From NCBI GenBank assembly GCA_902536695.1, contig CACAYQ010000004.1:1-56347 (forward strand): a stretch of 56,347 bases of DNA. Reading direction: 5' to 3'. How positions within the stretch are numbered: position 1 is the first letter of the stretch; every line of letters starts with the position of its first letter. The position numbers were made by a program, and so were the translations under genes. Source of the stretch: an uncultured Bacteroidota bacterium. Lineage in GTDB: Bacteria; Bacteroidota; Bacteroidia; Flavobacteriales_D; Parvicellaceae. Below, piece by piece: positions 47,137 through 56,210 of this stretch. The notes below the pieces were generated by a model that was given only the letters and a program-made list of their open reading frames with translations, did no database searches and was not told where the DNA came from.

Positions 47137-47162
47137 CTCTCAATATTATGACTAACTCTCAA
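47125..47162 (+). repeat. Perfect 19-bp tandem duplication at DUF4956/pyrophosphatase junction
   Basis: TATTATGACTAACTCTCAA occurs at 47125-47143 and again, directly adjacent, at 47144-47162. Each copy contains an ATG. In the first copy the ATG (47129) overlaps the DUF4956 stop but its frame closes after eight codons. The second (47148) begins the pyrophosphatase gene. The repeat turned an ordinary stop/start overlap into an 11-base spacing. Confidence 0.95.
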
Positions 47163-47708
47163 ATAAGAATTGTAATTCATTCCATTTTAATCTTACATCT
47201 TTTCTCATGTAGTCAAACTAATGAGGATATGTGCAGTTATAAAGCACTAATAGAAATTCCTGTAGGTACTCACACCAAATTTGAGTATAATAAGGAGTCT
47301 AAAAAATTTGAATGTCAAATAATTAATGGTAAAAAAAGAAAAATCAATTACCTGTCTTATTTGGGTAATTATGGATTCATTTTAGACACATATATGAATC
47401 CTTTAAAAGGAGGAGACGGAGATCCCCTTGATGTTATTGTCTTATCAGATCCTAAAAAGCAGGGTAGTCAAATTTGCATTAAACCAATAGCCATATTAAA
47501 ACTTAAAGACAATGGTGAAAATGATCACAAAATCATAGCAACAGATTTTAACAGTGATATCTCTTTTACTAATGAAACCTTACCTGAATCAATAAAAGAA
47601 ATCCTGAAAATATGGTTTTGTAATTACAAAGGCATAGATAAAGTGAAGTTTATTTCCTGGGGGAATAGAGAAGAAGCAATCGAAGAAATACATAAATGGA
47701 AATTCTAG
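47148..47708 (+). CDS. Lipoprotein inorganic pyrophosphatase (family I fold)
   Basis: Family I pyrophosphatases split PPi to two phosphates. This 186-residue protein has an N-terminal lipobox (LFSC, Cys21), so it should be anchored in the periplasm or outer membrane, unlike the usual cytoplasmic enzyme. The core is complete: EIPVGTHTKFEY, the NYGFILDTY strand, GGDGDPLDVIVL with the metal-binding aspartates, and LKDNGENDHKIIA aligned with the second metal site. C-terminal ISWGNREEAIEEI matches E. coli Ppa. It is the last gene of the CotH/DUF4956 module. Its stop shares CTAG (47705-47708) with the convergent cinA stop. Activity is inferred from the retained residues. Confidence 0.82.
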   Translation: MTNSQIRIVIHSILILHLFSCSQTNEDMCSYKALIEIPVGTHTKFEYNKESKKFECQIINGKKRKINYLSYLGNYGFILDTYMNPLKGGDGDPLDVIVLSDPKKQGSQICIKPIAILKLKDNGENDHKIIATDFNSDISFTNETLPESIKEILKIWFCNYKGIDKVKFISWGNREEAIEEIHKWKF

Positions 47709-48949
47709 TTTTTCAACAACTCCAATCTTAGCATATTGAGTACAGATAATGAGGTAACATGAATATTCCTATCTCTGCTGTAACCCAAATTTAACTTCTT
47801 TGAAATAACTCCACTTTTGCTAGCTAAAGCAATCCAAATAGTGCCCACTGGCTTTTCTGCTGTACCACCAGTAGGACCCGCAATACCGGATGTGGCTAGT
47901 CCGTAGTCGGTATTTAATTTTCTTTTGACACCTATAGCCATTTGTTCCACTACCTCTTGGCTAACCGCTCCATAACCATGTAATGCACTTTCCTGCACAT
48001 GAAGTTGATTAATTTTACAAATATTGGAATAACATATCACGCTGCCTTCGAAGTAGTTTGAACTTCCACTGACACTGGTAATCATTTTGGCCACAGCTCC
48101 ACCGGTACAACTTTCCGCAGTCGAAATACTTGCATTTTGTGCAGTCAATAAATCTCCTACTACACCTTCCATCGTGTCGTCTTCATACCCATACACTTGA
48201 TCAGGAATGATTTCGTAAAGTAAATCAATGTGTTTATTTAGAGTATCCACTATTTTCTTTCCATCTTTTCCAACTAAAGAAAGTCTTAATTTTACAATAC
48301 CAGGTGAAGGCAAATAAGCTAACTTGATTTCATCTGCTGTTAAATTTTCTTCCCAATCTTTTATGATTTCGGCTAAAAAGGATTCGCCCATTCCATGAGT
48401 TCTTACTGTCCGGTGTACAAGCGTATTTTCATCCTTGTTTCGACTTCGTAATTTTGGTATTACACATTCATTGATTAGTCCTTTCATTTCGTAAGGGACT
48501 CCTGGAAGGGAAACGTAAATAGTATTATTTTTTTCAAACCACATCCCACTAGCTGTGCCTCTAGAGTTGGGTAGTACTTCGCAAGCAGCAGGTAGAAGAG
48601 CTTGATCTTTATTGGTTTGTAGAATTGGCAGTTCTCTAGATTGAAAATAAGCAATTATTTTAGACTCAATTTCCAATTTTCTTTCAAGCTTGGTGTCAAA
48701 ATAGTTACAAAGCGTATGTTTAGTAATATCATCTTTAGTAGGCCCTAAACCGCCAGTCATGATGATTAAATCAGCTGAAGAAAAGTCATTAAGGGCATTT
48801 TCGATAGCTACTTTATCATCTGGGATCACCAAACCGCCAATTACTTTAAAACCTAATAAATTCAGTTGTTCTCCAAGCCATGCAGCGTTGGTATTAATGG
48901 TTTGACCTATCAATAACTCATCACCAATAGAAATAAGTACACAATTCAT
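47705..48949 (-). CDS. cinA: CinA-family nicotinamide-nucleotide amidohydrolase
   Basis: The 414-residue protein has two domains. Residues 1-170 form a MoaB/MogA-like (MoCF) domain, shown by ISIGDELLIGQTINTNAAWL and TGGLGPTKDD; CinA C-terminal domain begins near residue 255 with STAESCTGGAVAKMITSVSGSS and ends with TSGIAGPTGG and PVGTIWIA. In several bacteria the C-terminal part deamidates NMN, which recycles NAD, and the N-terminal part may cleave ADP-ribose. It is convergent with the pyrophosphatase gene and divergent from the DUF4197 gene. Confidence 0.95.
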   Translation of the reverse strand: MNCVLISIGDELLIGQTINTNAAWLGEQLNLLGFKVIGGLVIPDDKVAIENALNDFSSADLIIMTGGLGPTKDDITKHTLCNYFDTKLERKLEIESKIIAYFQSRELPILQTNKDQALLPAACEVLPNSRGTASGMWFEKNNTIYVSLPGVPYEMKGLINECVIPKLRSRNKDENTLVHRTVRTHGMGESFLAEIIKDWEENLTADEIKLAYLPSPGIVKLRLSLVGKDGKKIVDTLNKHIDLLYEIIPDQVYGYEDDTMEGVVGDLLTAQNASISTAESCTGGAVAKMITSVSGSSNYFEGSVICYSNICKINQLHVQESALHGYGAVSQEVVEQMAIGVKRKLNTDYGLATSGIAGPTGGTAEKPVGTIWIALASKSGVISKKLNLGYSRDRNIHVTSLSVLNMLRLELLKN

Positions 48950-49027
48950 ATTAATCTAAAGTTAATTATTAAACCATAATAAAATGAGTTTGGCCGAATT
49001 TTTGGTAGTTTAGACTAAAATTGAATC

Positions 49028-49762
49028 ATGAAAAACCTAACTATCTACTTCATCCTTTTTGGGCTAATAAGTTGTGATACACTTCAGCAAGTCGCTAACA
49101 CCGCTGGAGTTAGTTTAAATACAGAGACTTCAGCTCCCGCACTTACGAACCAAGAGGTCATTTCAGGACTGAAAGAAGCCTTAACCATAGGAGCTAAAAA
49201 AGGAGCTCAGCAGGCCTCAGCAGTAGGTGGATTCTTAAAAAATGACATGATAAGACTTCCCTTTCCACCCGATGCGAAAAAAGTTAGAGATAAAGCCATG
49301 CAATGGGGATTGGATAATAAAGTAGAAAAGTTTGAGGCTACATTAAATGAAGCGGCTGAAGAAGCCTGTAAAACAGCCGCCCCTATTTTTGTTAATGCCA
49401 TCACCAATATGTCTGTCCAGGATGGATTTGCCATTCTTAAAGGAAATGAAAATGCAGCCACCACATATTTAAAAGAAAATACTGGCAATGCATTGTACAA
49501 TGCCTTTTTACCTCAGGTAAAAAAAGCAATTGAAAACGTGAAATTAACTGCATACTGGGAACCACTAGCTAAAAAGTATAACCAATCAACTCTGTTAACT
49601 GGAAATAACCCTATCAATACCGATTTGAACGACTATGTGACCAAGCGTGCTATATCCGGGTTATTCCATCTTGTTGAACAAAAGGAAAAAGAAATCAGAA
49701 AAGACCCCTTAAGTCGATCTACCGATTTACTCAAAAAAGTTTTTAGCACATTAGATCCATAA
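49028..49762 (+). CDS. DUF4197 family lipoprotein
   Basis: The 244-residue protein has a lipobox signal (FGLISC, lipid Cys16) and a helical domain of the DUF4197 type. Family segments include ISGLKEALTIGAKKGAQQ at 45-62, FPPDAKKV and VQDGFAILKGNENAATTYLKE near residue 145, ending with the KRAISGLFHLVEQKEKEIRKDP segment (over the last 35 residues). It should sit in the outer membrane facing the periplasm. The role is not known for any member. It is followed 28 bases later by a nucleoside phosphorylase gene. Confidence 0.88.
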   Translation: MKNLTIYFILFGLISCDTLQQVANTAGVSLNTETSAPALTNQEVISGLKEALTIGAKKGAQQASAVGGFLKNDMIRLPFPPDAKKVRDKAMQWGLDNKVEKFEATLNEAAEEACKTAAPIFVNAITNMSVQDGFAILKGNENAATTYLKENTGNALYNAFLPQVKKAIENVKLTAYWEPLAKKYNQSTLLTGNNPINTDLNDYVTKRAISGLFHLVEQKEKEIRKDPLSRSTDLLKKVFSTLDP

Positions 49763-49790
49763 CAGCCTAAATTTTCGTTAATTTTAGTAG

Positions 49791-50687
49791 GTGGATATCA
49801 AAACTGTAACACATCAAAATCCTATAGCTCCATCTGAACTCATCGTCACAGAGGAAGGAAGAATATACCATTTAGACCTTCATCCAGATGACATTGCAGA
49901 TGACATTATTGTCGTTGGAGATCAAGAACGAGTTCCCAGAGTATCTCAGCATTTTGAAAAGATTGATTTTAAAAGAACTAAAAGAGAATTTGTAACTCAT
50001 ACTGGAGAGTATAATGGTAATCGTATTTCGGTACTTTCTACTGGAATTGGTTGCGACAACATAGATATCGTTATAAATGAGCTGGATGCTCTTGTTAATA
50101 TTGATTTGGAAACAAGATTACCAAAATCGAATCATAGAAAACTCAATATCATTCGTATTGGTACAAGTGGAGCTTTACAAGAAGATATTCCTGTTGATAG
50201 TTTTGTACTATCCACTTATGGATTAGGGTTTGACGGGTTACTTGGATTTTATGATGTTGATTATAGCGAAGAAGAAAAGAATTTAGCCAAAGCGTTTTTA
50301 CAGCAAACCCCATGGCCATTTGCAGCCAATAGCCCCTATTTTGTCAAGGGTAGCAACTTTCTAAAAGAAAAGTTAGGTGACGGCATGCACAAAGGTATTA
50401 CGGCAACAGCAAATGGGTTTTATGGTCCTCAAGGAAGATCACTTAGATTAGGTGCTAAAGTGCCTAATTTGAATGAATATCTTAACCGTTTCGAATATAA
50501 AGGAAACAAGATCACCAACTTTGAAATGGAAACTTCGGCATTATATGGTCTTTGCGCGTTATTAGGCCATGAAGCAGGTACAGTTTGTGCCATCATTGCC
50601 AATAGATTTTCTAAGAGTTACTCCAAAGATTATAAAAAAACAGTGGATCAGCTCATAGAACTAACCCTGCATAGATTAACTCAATAA
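49791..50687 (+). CDS. Nucleoside phosphorylase (uridine phosphorylase-like)
   Basis: The 298-residue enzyme phosphorolyses a nucleoside to the base and ribose 1-phosphate for salvage. It has the phosphate-binding DDIIVVGDQERVPRVS near 37-52 and STGIGCDNIDIVINELDAL near 82-100, RIGTSGALQ near 121-130 and the ribose-site NFEMETSALYGLCALLGH near 240-260. Purine or uridine specificity cannot be settled, though the family 1 NP-I fold is clear. The start is GTG at 49791. It is co-directional with the preceding and following genes. Confidence 0.88.
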   Translation: MDIKTVTHQNPIAPSELIVTEEGRIYHLDLHPDDIADDIIVVGDQERVPRVSQHFEKIDFKRTKREFVTHTGEYNGNRISVLSTGIGCDNIDIVINELDALVNIDLETRLPKSNHRKLNIIRIGTSGALQEDIPVDSFVLSTYGLGFDGLLGFYDVDYSEEEKNLAKAFLQQTPWPFAANSPYFVKGSNFLKEKLGDGMHKGITATANGFYGPQGRSLRLGAKVPNLNEYLNRFEYKGNKITNFEMETSALYGLCALLGHEAGTVCAIIANRFSKSYSKDYKKTVDQLIELTLHRLTQ

Positions 50688-50721
50688 GCAACTTTTATTT
50701 TAGAAGTACGTAGAAAACAAA

Positions 50722-51594
50722 GTGAATGGAGACAATGAAATAGCAGCCCTAGTCAGGTTACTTGACGATCCGGATGAAAACATCTTTGATCAAATCAAAG
50801 AAAAGTTGATGGAAATTGGTCCTGAATGCATTCCTTCTCTAGAAAAAGCTAGGTTTGAAGATAATTATGGTGATTTGTTCATTTCTAGAGCTGAGCATTT
50901 AATTCATGACATTGGATTTGGCACTCTAAAGAAAGTACATGAAAAATGGCTAAAGTTTCCAGTCAAACTGATTGACGGAGTTACTCAGCTTGATCAGTAT
51001 TTTTTTCCGAATATAACAGCTAGTTTCATTCAACACGAGATTAATGAGATGATCAAAGATATTCAACCTTATATCCATCTCAATATGACTCCTATTGAAA
51101 AAGTAAAACTCATTAATCAAGTGATTTATGAAATTTACAAAGTCAAAGGAGATAAGAAAAACTACCATGACCCTAAAAACTCTTCGTTTGGGCATTTACT
51201 TCAACACAAAAGAGGAAATCCGCTCACCATATCCATGTTATATATTGAATTAGCAAGACACATGAATATACCCATTAAAGGCGTGAATTTACCTAATCAT
51301 TTTATCGTGGGTTACCTAAGAGATAGTTCGTTAATGAATACAGGGACTTCCTATAAAAGAGAGGATATTCTTTTTTATATAAATCCATTTAGTAAAGGAG
51401 TTATCTTAAAACACAGCGATATTGATGATTTTTTAAAAGAAATTAGATTAGACTATAATGAATATTACTTTATTCCTTGTGATCACAAAGACATCACAAA
51501 AAGGATGTTGACCAACTTAATCTACAGCTACAGAAAATCTGAAAATACGCAGATCAAAAATGACTTAAAATCAATTTTAGAATTGTATAAATAA
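50722..51594 (+). CDS. SirB1-like protein (transglutaminase-like core)
   Basis: The 290-residue protein begins with a short HEAT-like helical part and continues with a SirB1/transglutaminase-like core: KKNYHDPKNSSFGHLLQHKRGNPLTIS near 150-180 (only the final GNPLTIS and nearby residues are characteristic) and HFIVGYLRD near residue 195, with IDPF-like INPFSKG. The usual active-site Cys of transglutaminases is not seen, so a catalytic role is doubtful. GTG at 50722 is the start. It is followed by the SiaB gene after a promoter that lies directly at its stop codon. Confidence 0.85.
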   Translation: MNGDNEIAALVRLLDDPDENIFDQIKEKLMEIGPECIPSLEKARFEDNYGDLFISRAEHLIHDIGFGTLKKVHEKWLKFPVKLIDGVTQLDQYFFPNITASFIQHEINEMIKDIQPYIHLNMTPIEKVKLINQVIYEIYKVKGDKKNYHDPKNSSFGHLLQHKRGNPLTISMLYIELARHMNIPIKGVNLPNHFIVGYLRDSSLMNTGTSYKREDILFYINPFSKGVILKHSDIDDFLKEIRLDYNEYYFIPCDHKDITKRMLTNLIYSYRKSENTQIKNDLKSILELYK

Positions 51595-51600
51595 TGGATG

Positions 51601-51630
51601 TTGTAACTTTAAAAACAATGTGTATTTTTG
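51601..51630 (+). promoter_or_regulatory. Bacteroidota-type promoter for siaB-siaC
   Basis: TTG at 51601-51603 and TATTTTTG at 51623-51630 are separated by exactly 19 bases, matching TTG-N19-TAnnTTTG of the Bacteroidota primary sigma factor. Transcription should start near 51637, ten bases before ATG 51647. A short purine stretch (AAAAGG, 51641-51646) just precedes the ATG. This is the best promoter match in the window and would give the sia pair its own transcript. Confidence 0.65.
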
Positions 51631-51646
51631 TAATAACATCAAAAGG

Positions 51647-52207
51647 ATGAATGTTTTAGAATCCTGCAAAGAAAAGTATAAAGATTCACAGCAATTTTTT
51701 GAAGATAAAGATGCTACCCTTTTTCTTACCCATTTTGGTGAATTAGATTCCGAAAAAATTACCAACTTAAGTTCAAAGAGCGAAGAGCACTTAATTGAAA
51801 TTGGCGCAGCCAAAAGAACCGTAAGAAATATTTTCAATATCCTTATTGAAGGTCTACAAAACATTATTAATCATGGTGATACCTCACCTAACGGAAAACA
51901 GCTGTCTTTTTTTAATATGGGAGAATTCAACAACCAATACCTTGTATCGTTTTCAAACTTGATTTTGAATCATAAAACAAATAGTATTGTTGAAGCCATT
52001 AATAGACTAAACAATGAAGATCAAGCAGGAGTAAAACAGATTTATCTTAAGACCCTGACTAATGGTGAAATTTCTGAAAAAGGTGGAGCAGGATTGGGGA
52101 TTATCACCATGGCCATGAAATCTAAAAATGAAATCAAATACCAGGTGACTAAAATTAATCACGAATTGTCACTAATTACCATTGAAGCTAAAATCGATAA
52201 AATTTAA
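51647..52207 (+). CDS. siaB: SiaB-family protein kinase (DUF6272)
   Basis: The 186-residue protein belongs to the SiaB/DUF6272 family, GHKL-fold kinases that phosphorylate SiaC in a partner switch. Family features are RTVRNIFNILIEGLQNIINHG near 53-73, where the Asn of IINHG binds Mg-ATP, and EKGGAGLGIITMAMKSKN near 145-162, the G-box. In Pseudomonas the switch controls aggregation through a diguanylate cyclase. Here the gene is followed by a SiaC homologue after one base. The other two partners, the phosphatase SiaA and the cyclase SiaD, are absent from the window. ATG 51647 is chosen over GTG 51620 because the promoter -7 element covers that codon. Confidence 0.85.
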   Translation: MNVLESCKEKYKDSQQFFEDKDATLFLTHFGELDSEKITNLSSKSEEHLIEIGAAKRTVRNIFNILIEGLQNIINHGDTSPNGKQLSFFNMGEFNNQYLVSFSNLILNHKTNSIVEAINRLNNEDQAGVKQIYLKTLTNGEISEKGGAGLGIITMAMKSKNEIKYQVTKINHELSLITIEAKIDKI

Positions 52208-52208
52208 T

Positions 52209-52583
52209 ATGATGGAAAACTTACACATTGAAGAAACAAAATGTACCCCATTTATAAACGGAGATGTAAATGGAGCTTTAACCATAAAGGGTAATTGTTT
52301 TCCTGAAAATTCACTTACATTTTTTGAAACGATTAACAATTGGATGGATACGCTTCCAAGTGATTTAAGTTCATTTGTGATGGATTGTGAACTCAATTAT
52401 ATCGCTTCATCTAGTGTAATGCATATATTCAAATTGATGCAAAAAGCAGAGGAACATTTCCCAGTAGACAAAATTGAAATCAAATGGAAGTTTGAAGTAG
52501 ATGATGAAGATATTGAGAAGTTAGGCGAAGAATTTAATAATTTGACTAAGTCAGAGATCAAACTCATTCCAGTAGAAGTTTAG
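52209..52583 (+). CDS. siaC: SiaC-family regulatory phosphoprotein (DUF1987)
   Basis: The 124-residue protein is the switch target of SiaB. The family pattern is clear: TPFINGDVNGALTIKGNCFPEN near 13-34, ending with WKFEVDDEDIEKLGEEF near the C-terminus. In Pseudomonas SiaC a threonine in the NTSS segment is phosphorylated; here the matching stretch is Ala66-Ser67-Ser68-Ser69 (ASSS), so the acceptor would be a serine. It is read one base after siaB and shares TTAG at 52580-52583 with the convergent oxidoreductase stop. Tandem ATG codons at 52209 and 52212 are both possible starts. Confidence 0.85.
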   Translation: MMENLHIEETKCTPFINGDVNGALTIKGNCFPENSLTFFETINNWMDTLPSDLSSFVMDCELNYIASSSVMHIFKLMQKAEEHFPVDKIEIKWKFEVDDEDIEKLGEEFNNLTKSEIKLIPVEV

Positions 52584-53953
52584 TTTACGTAATAACTCAC
52601 TTTCTTTAACTTATCCCATTTTCCTTTCGTAAAGTCGGGAAACTTAACACCCTTACTATTCTTTTTAATTGACTTTTTGGATAACGCTATTACAGCAGAC
52701 CACTCAGCAGCATCGTAAACATCCTGATCTAACGGCAATCCATTTCTTAAACAATAGATCAATCTATAATCCATGATATAATCCATACCACCATGGCCAC
52801 CAATTTCTTTTGCTCTATCTTTAATATTTTTAATGGGCTTAGGCTCATATTTCAGTAGGGTATCACTTAGCTGTTCTACATCTATCGAACGGTGCGCATT
52901 GGGTTCAAATGCCATTCCTTTAACAGGATATTTTTGAACAAATCCATTTGTACCGCTTACCGTAAATAGTCTTGAATATGGTCTGGGACTAGTGACATCA
53001 TGTTGCAGCATAATGGTTTTACCACGATTTGTTTTTATTAAAGTAATATTCATATCTCCCTTTTGAAATTGATTTCCCTGCCAGTCACTTTGGTTTGATA
53101 AATTTGAATTAGCATATTGAGTTAAACCAAATTGATTGCTTGACATGGATACCAATCTTTCCATCTTATCACCTCTGTGGATATTTAAAATATGAGCTAA
53201 CGGTCCTAAACCGTGAGTTGGATAAGTATTACCATTCGTTTTTTGTAATCTTTTTAGCCTCCAGTGATTCCAATAATATGTATCACTAAAATTCAATGCC
53301 CTAAGATCGTGTATGTAGGCGCCTTCCGTGTGAACTAATTCTCCAAACAATCCTTTTTTAGCCATATTATGAACACTAATTTCAAAGAAATCATACATGC
53401 AATTTTCTAATTGCATACAATGTTTTTTTGTTTTTTCAGCTGTTTTAACTAATTCCCAGCACTCTTTAATGGTTAGGGCTGCAGGAACTTCAACGGCTAC
53501 ATGTTTACCGTGATTCATAGCATAGACTGCAATTGGAGTATGCAATTCCCAATGAGTACATACATAGATTAAATCAATATCATCTCTTTCAGAAATGGAT
53601 TTCCAATCAGACGAGCCATAATATAGATCAGGTACTTTCAGATTGTCATTTAAGAAATATCTTTCTGCAGATTGATTTACTTTAGAAGAGTCTATATCAG
53701 AAATAGCCTTGATTTGAACACCAACAATTTTTGGCAACCTTTCTAAAGCCATTTGACCTCTATTACCCAAACCAATTACAGCTATCCTAACCGAATCCAA
53801 TGGCTTCACGTTGTGTTCCAACATATGATTAGTTGAGCTAAATTTAGCTTTTGAATCCCAAACCTGAAAAAGCCCATTATCTTGAGCAACTATGGTAATC
53901 GCAAATAATAAAATGTTTAACAAAAAAAGGCTAGATGTTAATCTAGTTCGCAT
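52580..53953 (-). CDS. Exported Gfo/Idh/MocA oxidoreductase, GH109-like
   Basis: The 457-residue protein has a signal peptide (residues 1-23, ending IVAQ) and an NAD-binding Rossmann domain with [10 protein letters not shown] near residue 57. The C-terminal part has [23 protein letters not shown], and HWRLKRLQ with [16 protein letters not shown], which match the GH109 glycosidases that use bound NAD for oxidation-elimination of N-acetylgalactosaminides. A plain oxidoreductase is the alternative. ATG 53953 lies 11 bases into the aconitase 3' end, so it is downstream in the same transcript. Substrate unproven; secretion of an NAD-enzyme requires Tat-type or co-folded export and no twin-arginine is seen. 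Confidence 0.8.
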   Translation of the reverse strand: MRTRLTSSLFLLNILLFAITIVAQDNGLFQVWDSKAKFSSTNHMLEHNVKPLDSVRIAVIGLGNRGQMALERLPKIVGVQIKAISDIDSSKVNQSAERYFLNDNLKVPDLYYGSSDWKSISERDDIDLIYVCTHWELHTPIAVYAMNHGKHVAVEVPAALTIKECWELVKTAEKTKKHCMQLENCMYDFFEISVHNMAKKGLFGELVHTEGAYIHDLRALNFSDTYYWNHWRLKRLQKTNGNTYPTHGLGPLAHILNIHRGDKMERLVSMSSNQFGLTQYANSNLSNQSDWQGNQFQKGDMNITLIKTNRGKTIMLQHDVTSPRPYSRLFTVSGTNGFVQKYPVKGMAFEPNAHRSIDVEQLSDTLLKYEPKPIKNIKDRAKEIGGHGGMDYIMDYRLIYCLRNGLPLDQDVYDAAEWSAVIALSKKSIKKNSKGVKFPDFTKGKWDKLKKVSYYVN

Positions 53954-56210
53954 TAGCACGTATTAAATTAAGTGCTGAGCCAGCTCTGAACCATTCAATC
54001 TGTTGTTCATTATATGTATGATTTAATGTGATCTGATCCGAAGAACCATCTTGATGCACAACTTGTAACGTTAATGATTTGTTAGGTGCAAAAGAATCAA
54101 GGTCTATAAAATTAAATGTATCGTCTTCTCTGATCAGATCGTAATCACTTTCATTTTCAAAAGTCAACCCTAACATACCTTGTTTCTTGAGATTGGTTTC
54201 ATGAATTCGAGCAAATGATTTCACTATTACTGCTGAAACGCCCAAATGTCTTGGTTCCATAGCAGCATGCTCTCTAGATGATCCTTCCCCATAGTTATGA
54301 TCACCAACCACTATTGACGGCACTCCTGCAGCTTTATAAGCCCTAGCGGTAGCTGGTACTTCTAACTTATCACCGGTAAGCTGGTTAACTACTTCATTAG
54401 CTTCTCCACTAAATGCATTAATGGCTCCTATTAAACAATTATTAGAAATATTATCTAAATGTCCTCTGTATCTAAGCCAAGGGCCAGCCATAGATATATG
54501 ATCTGTAGTACATTTACCCTGAGCTTTAATAAGCAATTTAGCTCCATTTATATTTTCTCCATTCCAAGCTGGAAAAGGGGTTAAAAGCTGTAATCTTTCT
54601 GAACTAGAATTTACTTCTACAAGAACAGAATTACCATCTAATGCTGGTTCCTGATAGCCATTATCTTTGACATCAAACCCTTTTTCTGGAAGTTCAATTC
54701 CAACAGGTTCATCTAAGTATACGTTCTCGCCATTCTCATTTGTTAATGGGTCAACAATAGGGTTAAAGTCAAGCTTACCCGAAATAGCAATAGCAGCTAC
54801 CATTTCTGGAGAAGTTACAAAGGCCATGGTATTGGGATTTCCGTCAGCTCTTTTTCTAAAATTTCTATTAAATGAGTGCACGATAGAATTCGTCTCTTGC
54901 TTCTCTGCTCCAGGTCTATCCCACTGACCAATACATGGTCCACATGCATTTGTAAATATTTTTGCTGACTCAAACTTTTTAAATGTGTCCATTAAGCCAT
55001 CTCGTTCAGCCGTATATCTTACTTGCTCTGAACCAGGATTAATACCCAAAATAGCTTTTGGTTTCACTCCTTTATTTACTGCGTCATCAACGATAGATGC
55101 TGCACGGGTTAGATCTTCATAAGATGAATTGGTACAAGAACCTATAAGCGCCCACTCTATATCAGTAGGCCAATTATTTTTAGATGCCGCATCTTTCATT
55201 TCGGCTACAGGGGTAGCTAAATCTGGTGTAAATGGACCATTTAGATGAGGAGTTAACGTATTGAGGTCGATTTCAATAACTTGATCAAAGTATTGTTCTG
55301 GATTTTGATAAACTTCAGCATCTCCTGTTAAATGATCAGCAATTAAATCAGCAGATTTTACAACCTCTTCTCTTGCCGTTGCGTTGAGGTATCTCCTCAT
55401 TGAATCATCATAACCAAAGGTAGATGTGGTTGCACCAATCTCAGCCCCCATATTACAAATGGTCCCTTTTCCAGTACAAGAAATAGATTCTGCACCTTCA
55501 CCAAAATACTCTACTATACAACCTGTTCCTCCCTTAACAGTTAAGATACCAGCTACTTTTAAAATCACGTCCTTAGGCGAAGTCCAGCCATTCATTTTGC
55601 CAGTCAACTTTACCCCGATAAGTTTTGGGAATTTCAATTCCCAAGGCATTCCTGCCATTACATCAACCGCATCTGCACCACCAACTCCTATAGCAACCAT
55701 TCCAAGTCCACCTGCATTTACTGTATGAGAATCGGTTCCTATCATCATTCCCCCAGGAAAAGCATAATTTTCTAAAACAACCTGATGGATGATTCCAGCT
55801 CCTGGCTTCCAAAATCCAATACCGTATTTGTTACAAACTGAACTTAAAAAGTTATATACTTCATTGTTTTTATTGATCGCTTCTTGTAAGTCTTTATCTG
55901 CCCCTATTCTAGCTTGGATTAAATGATCTGCATGCACAGTAGAGGGTACTGCAGCTTTTTGCTTACCTGCTTGCATAAATTGAAGCAAGGCCATTTGAGC
56001 AGTTGCATCTTGCATGGCTACACGATCCGGAGCAAAATCCACATAAGAAGCACCTCTTTCATACACTTCTTTCGCTTCACCATCCCATAAATGAGTATAA
56101 AGAATTTTTTCTGAAAGGGTTAATGGTTTTTGTAAAAGTGTTCTTGCAGCTTCAACTTTTTGAGGATATAACTCATAAAGCTTTTTAATCATTTCTAGAT
56201 CGAATACCAT
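53943..56210 (-). CDS. acn: Aconitate hydratase
   Basis: Aconitase isomerises citrate and isocitrate in the TCA cycle with a [4Fe-4S] cluster. The 755-residue length and sequence are of the mitochondrial (ACO2-like) type. The cluster cysteines are in [11 protein letters not shown] (near residue 357) and [10 protein letters not shown] (near 420), the substrate side has [11 protein letters not shown] and [14 protein letters not shown] near 160, and the swivel domain contains [15 protein letters not shown]. All essential parts are present. The promoter lies in the 137 bases to the right. The exported oxidoreductase overlaps its end by 11-17 bases. Confidence 0.97.
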   Translation of the reverse strand: MVFDLEMIKKLYELYPQKVEAARTLLQKPLTLSEKILYTHLWDGEAKEVYERGASYVDFAPDRVAMQDATAQMALLQFMQAGKQKAAVPSTVHADHLIQARIGADKDLQEAINKNNEVYNFLSSVCNKYGIGFWKPGAGIIHQVVLENYAFPGGMMIGTDSHTVNAGGLGMVAIGVGGADAVDVMAGMPWELKFPKLIGVKLTGKMNGWTSPKDVILKVAGILTVKGGTGCIVEYFGEGAESISCTGKGTICNMGAEIGATTSTFGYDDSMRRYLNATAREEVVKSADLIADHLTGDAEVYQNPEQYFDQVIEIDLNTLTPHLNGPFTPDLATPVAEMKDAASKNNWPTDIEWALIGSCTNSSYEDLTRAASIVDDAVNKGVKPKAILGINPGSEQVRYTAERDGLMDTFKKFESAKIFTNACGPCIGQWDRPGAEKQETNSIVHSFNRNFRKRADGNPNTMAFVTSPEMVAAIAISGKLDFNPIVDPLTNENGENVYLDEPVGIELPEKGFDVKDNGYQEPALDGNSVLVEVNSSSERLQLLTPFPAWNGENINGAKLLIKAQGKCTTDHISMAGPWLRYRGHLDNISNNCLIGAINAFSGEANEVVNQLTGDKLEVPATARAYKAAGVPSIVVGDHNYGEGSSREHAAMEPRHLGVSAVIVKSFARIHETNLKKQGMLGLTFENESDYDLIREDDTFNFIDLDSFAPNKSLTLQVVHQDGSSDQITLNHTYNEQQIEWFRAGSALNLIRANAN

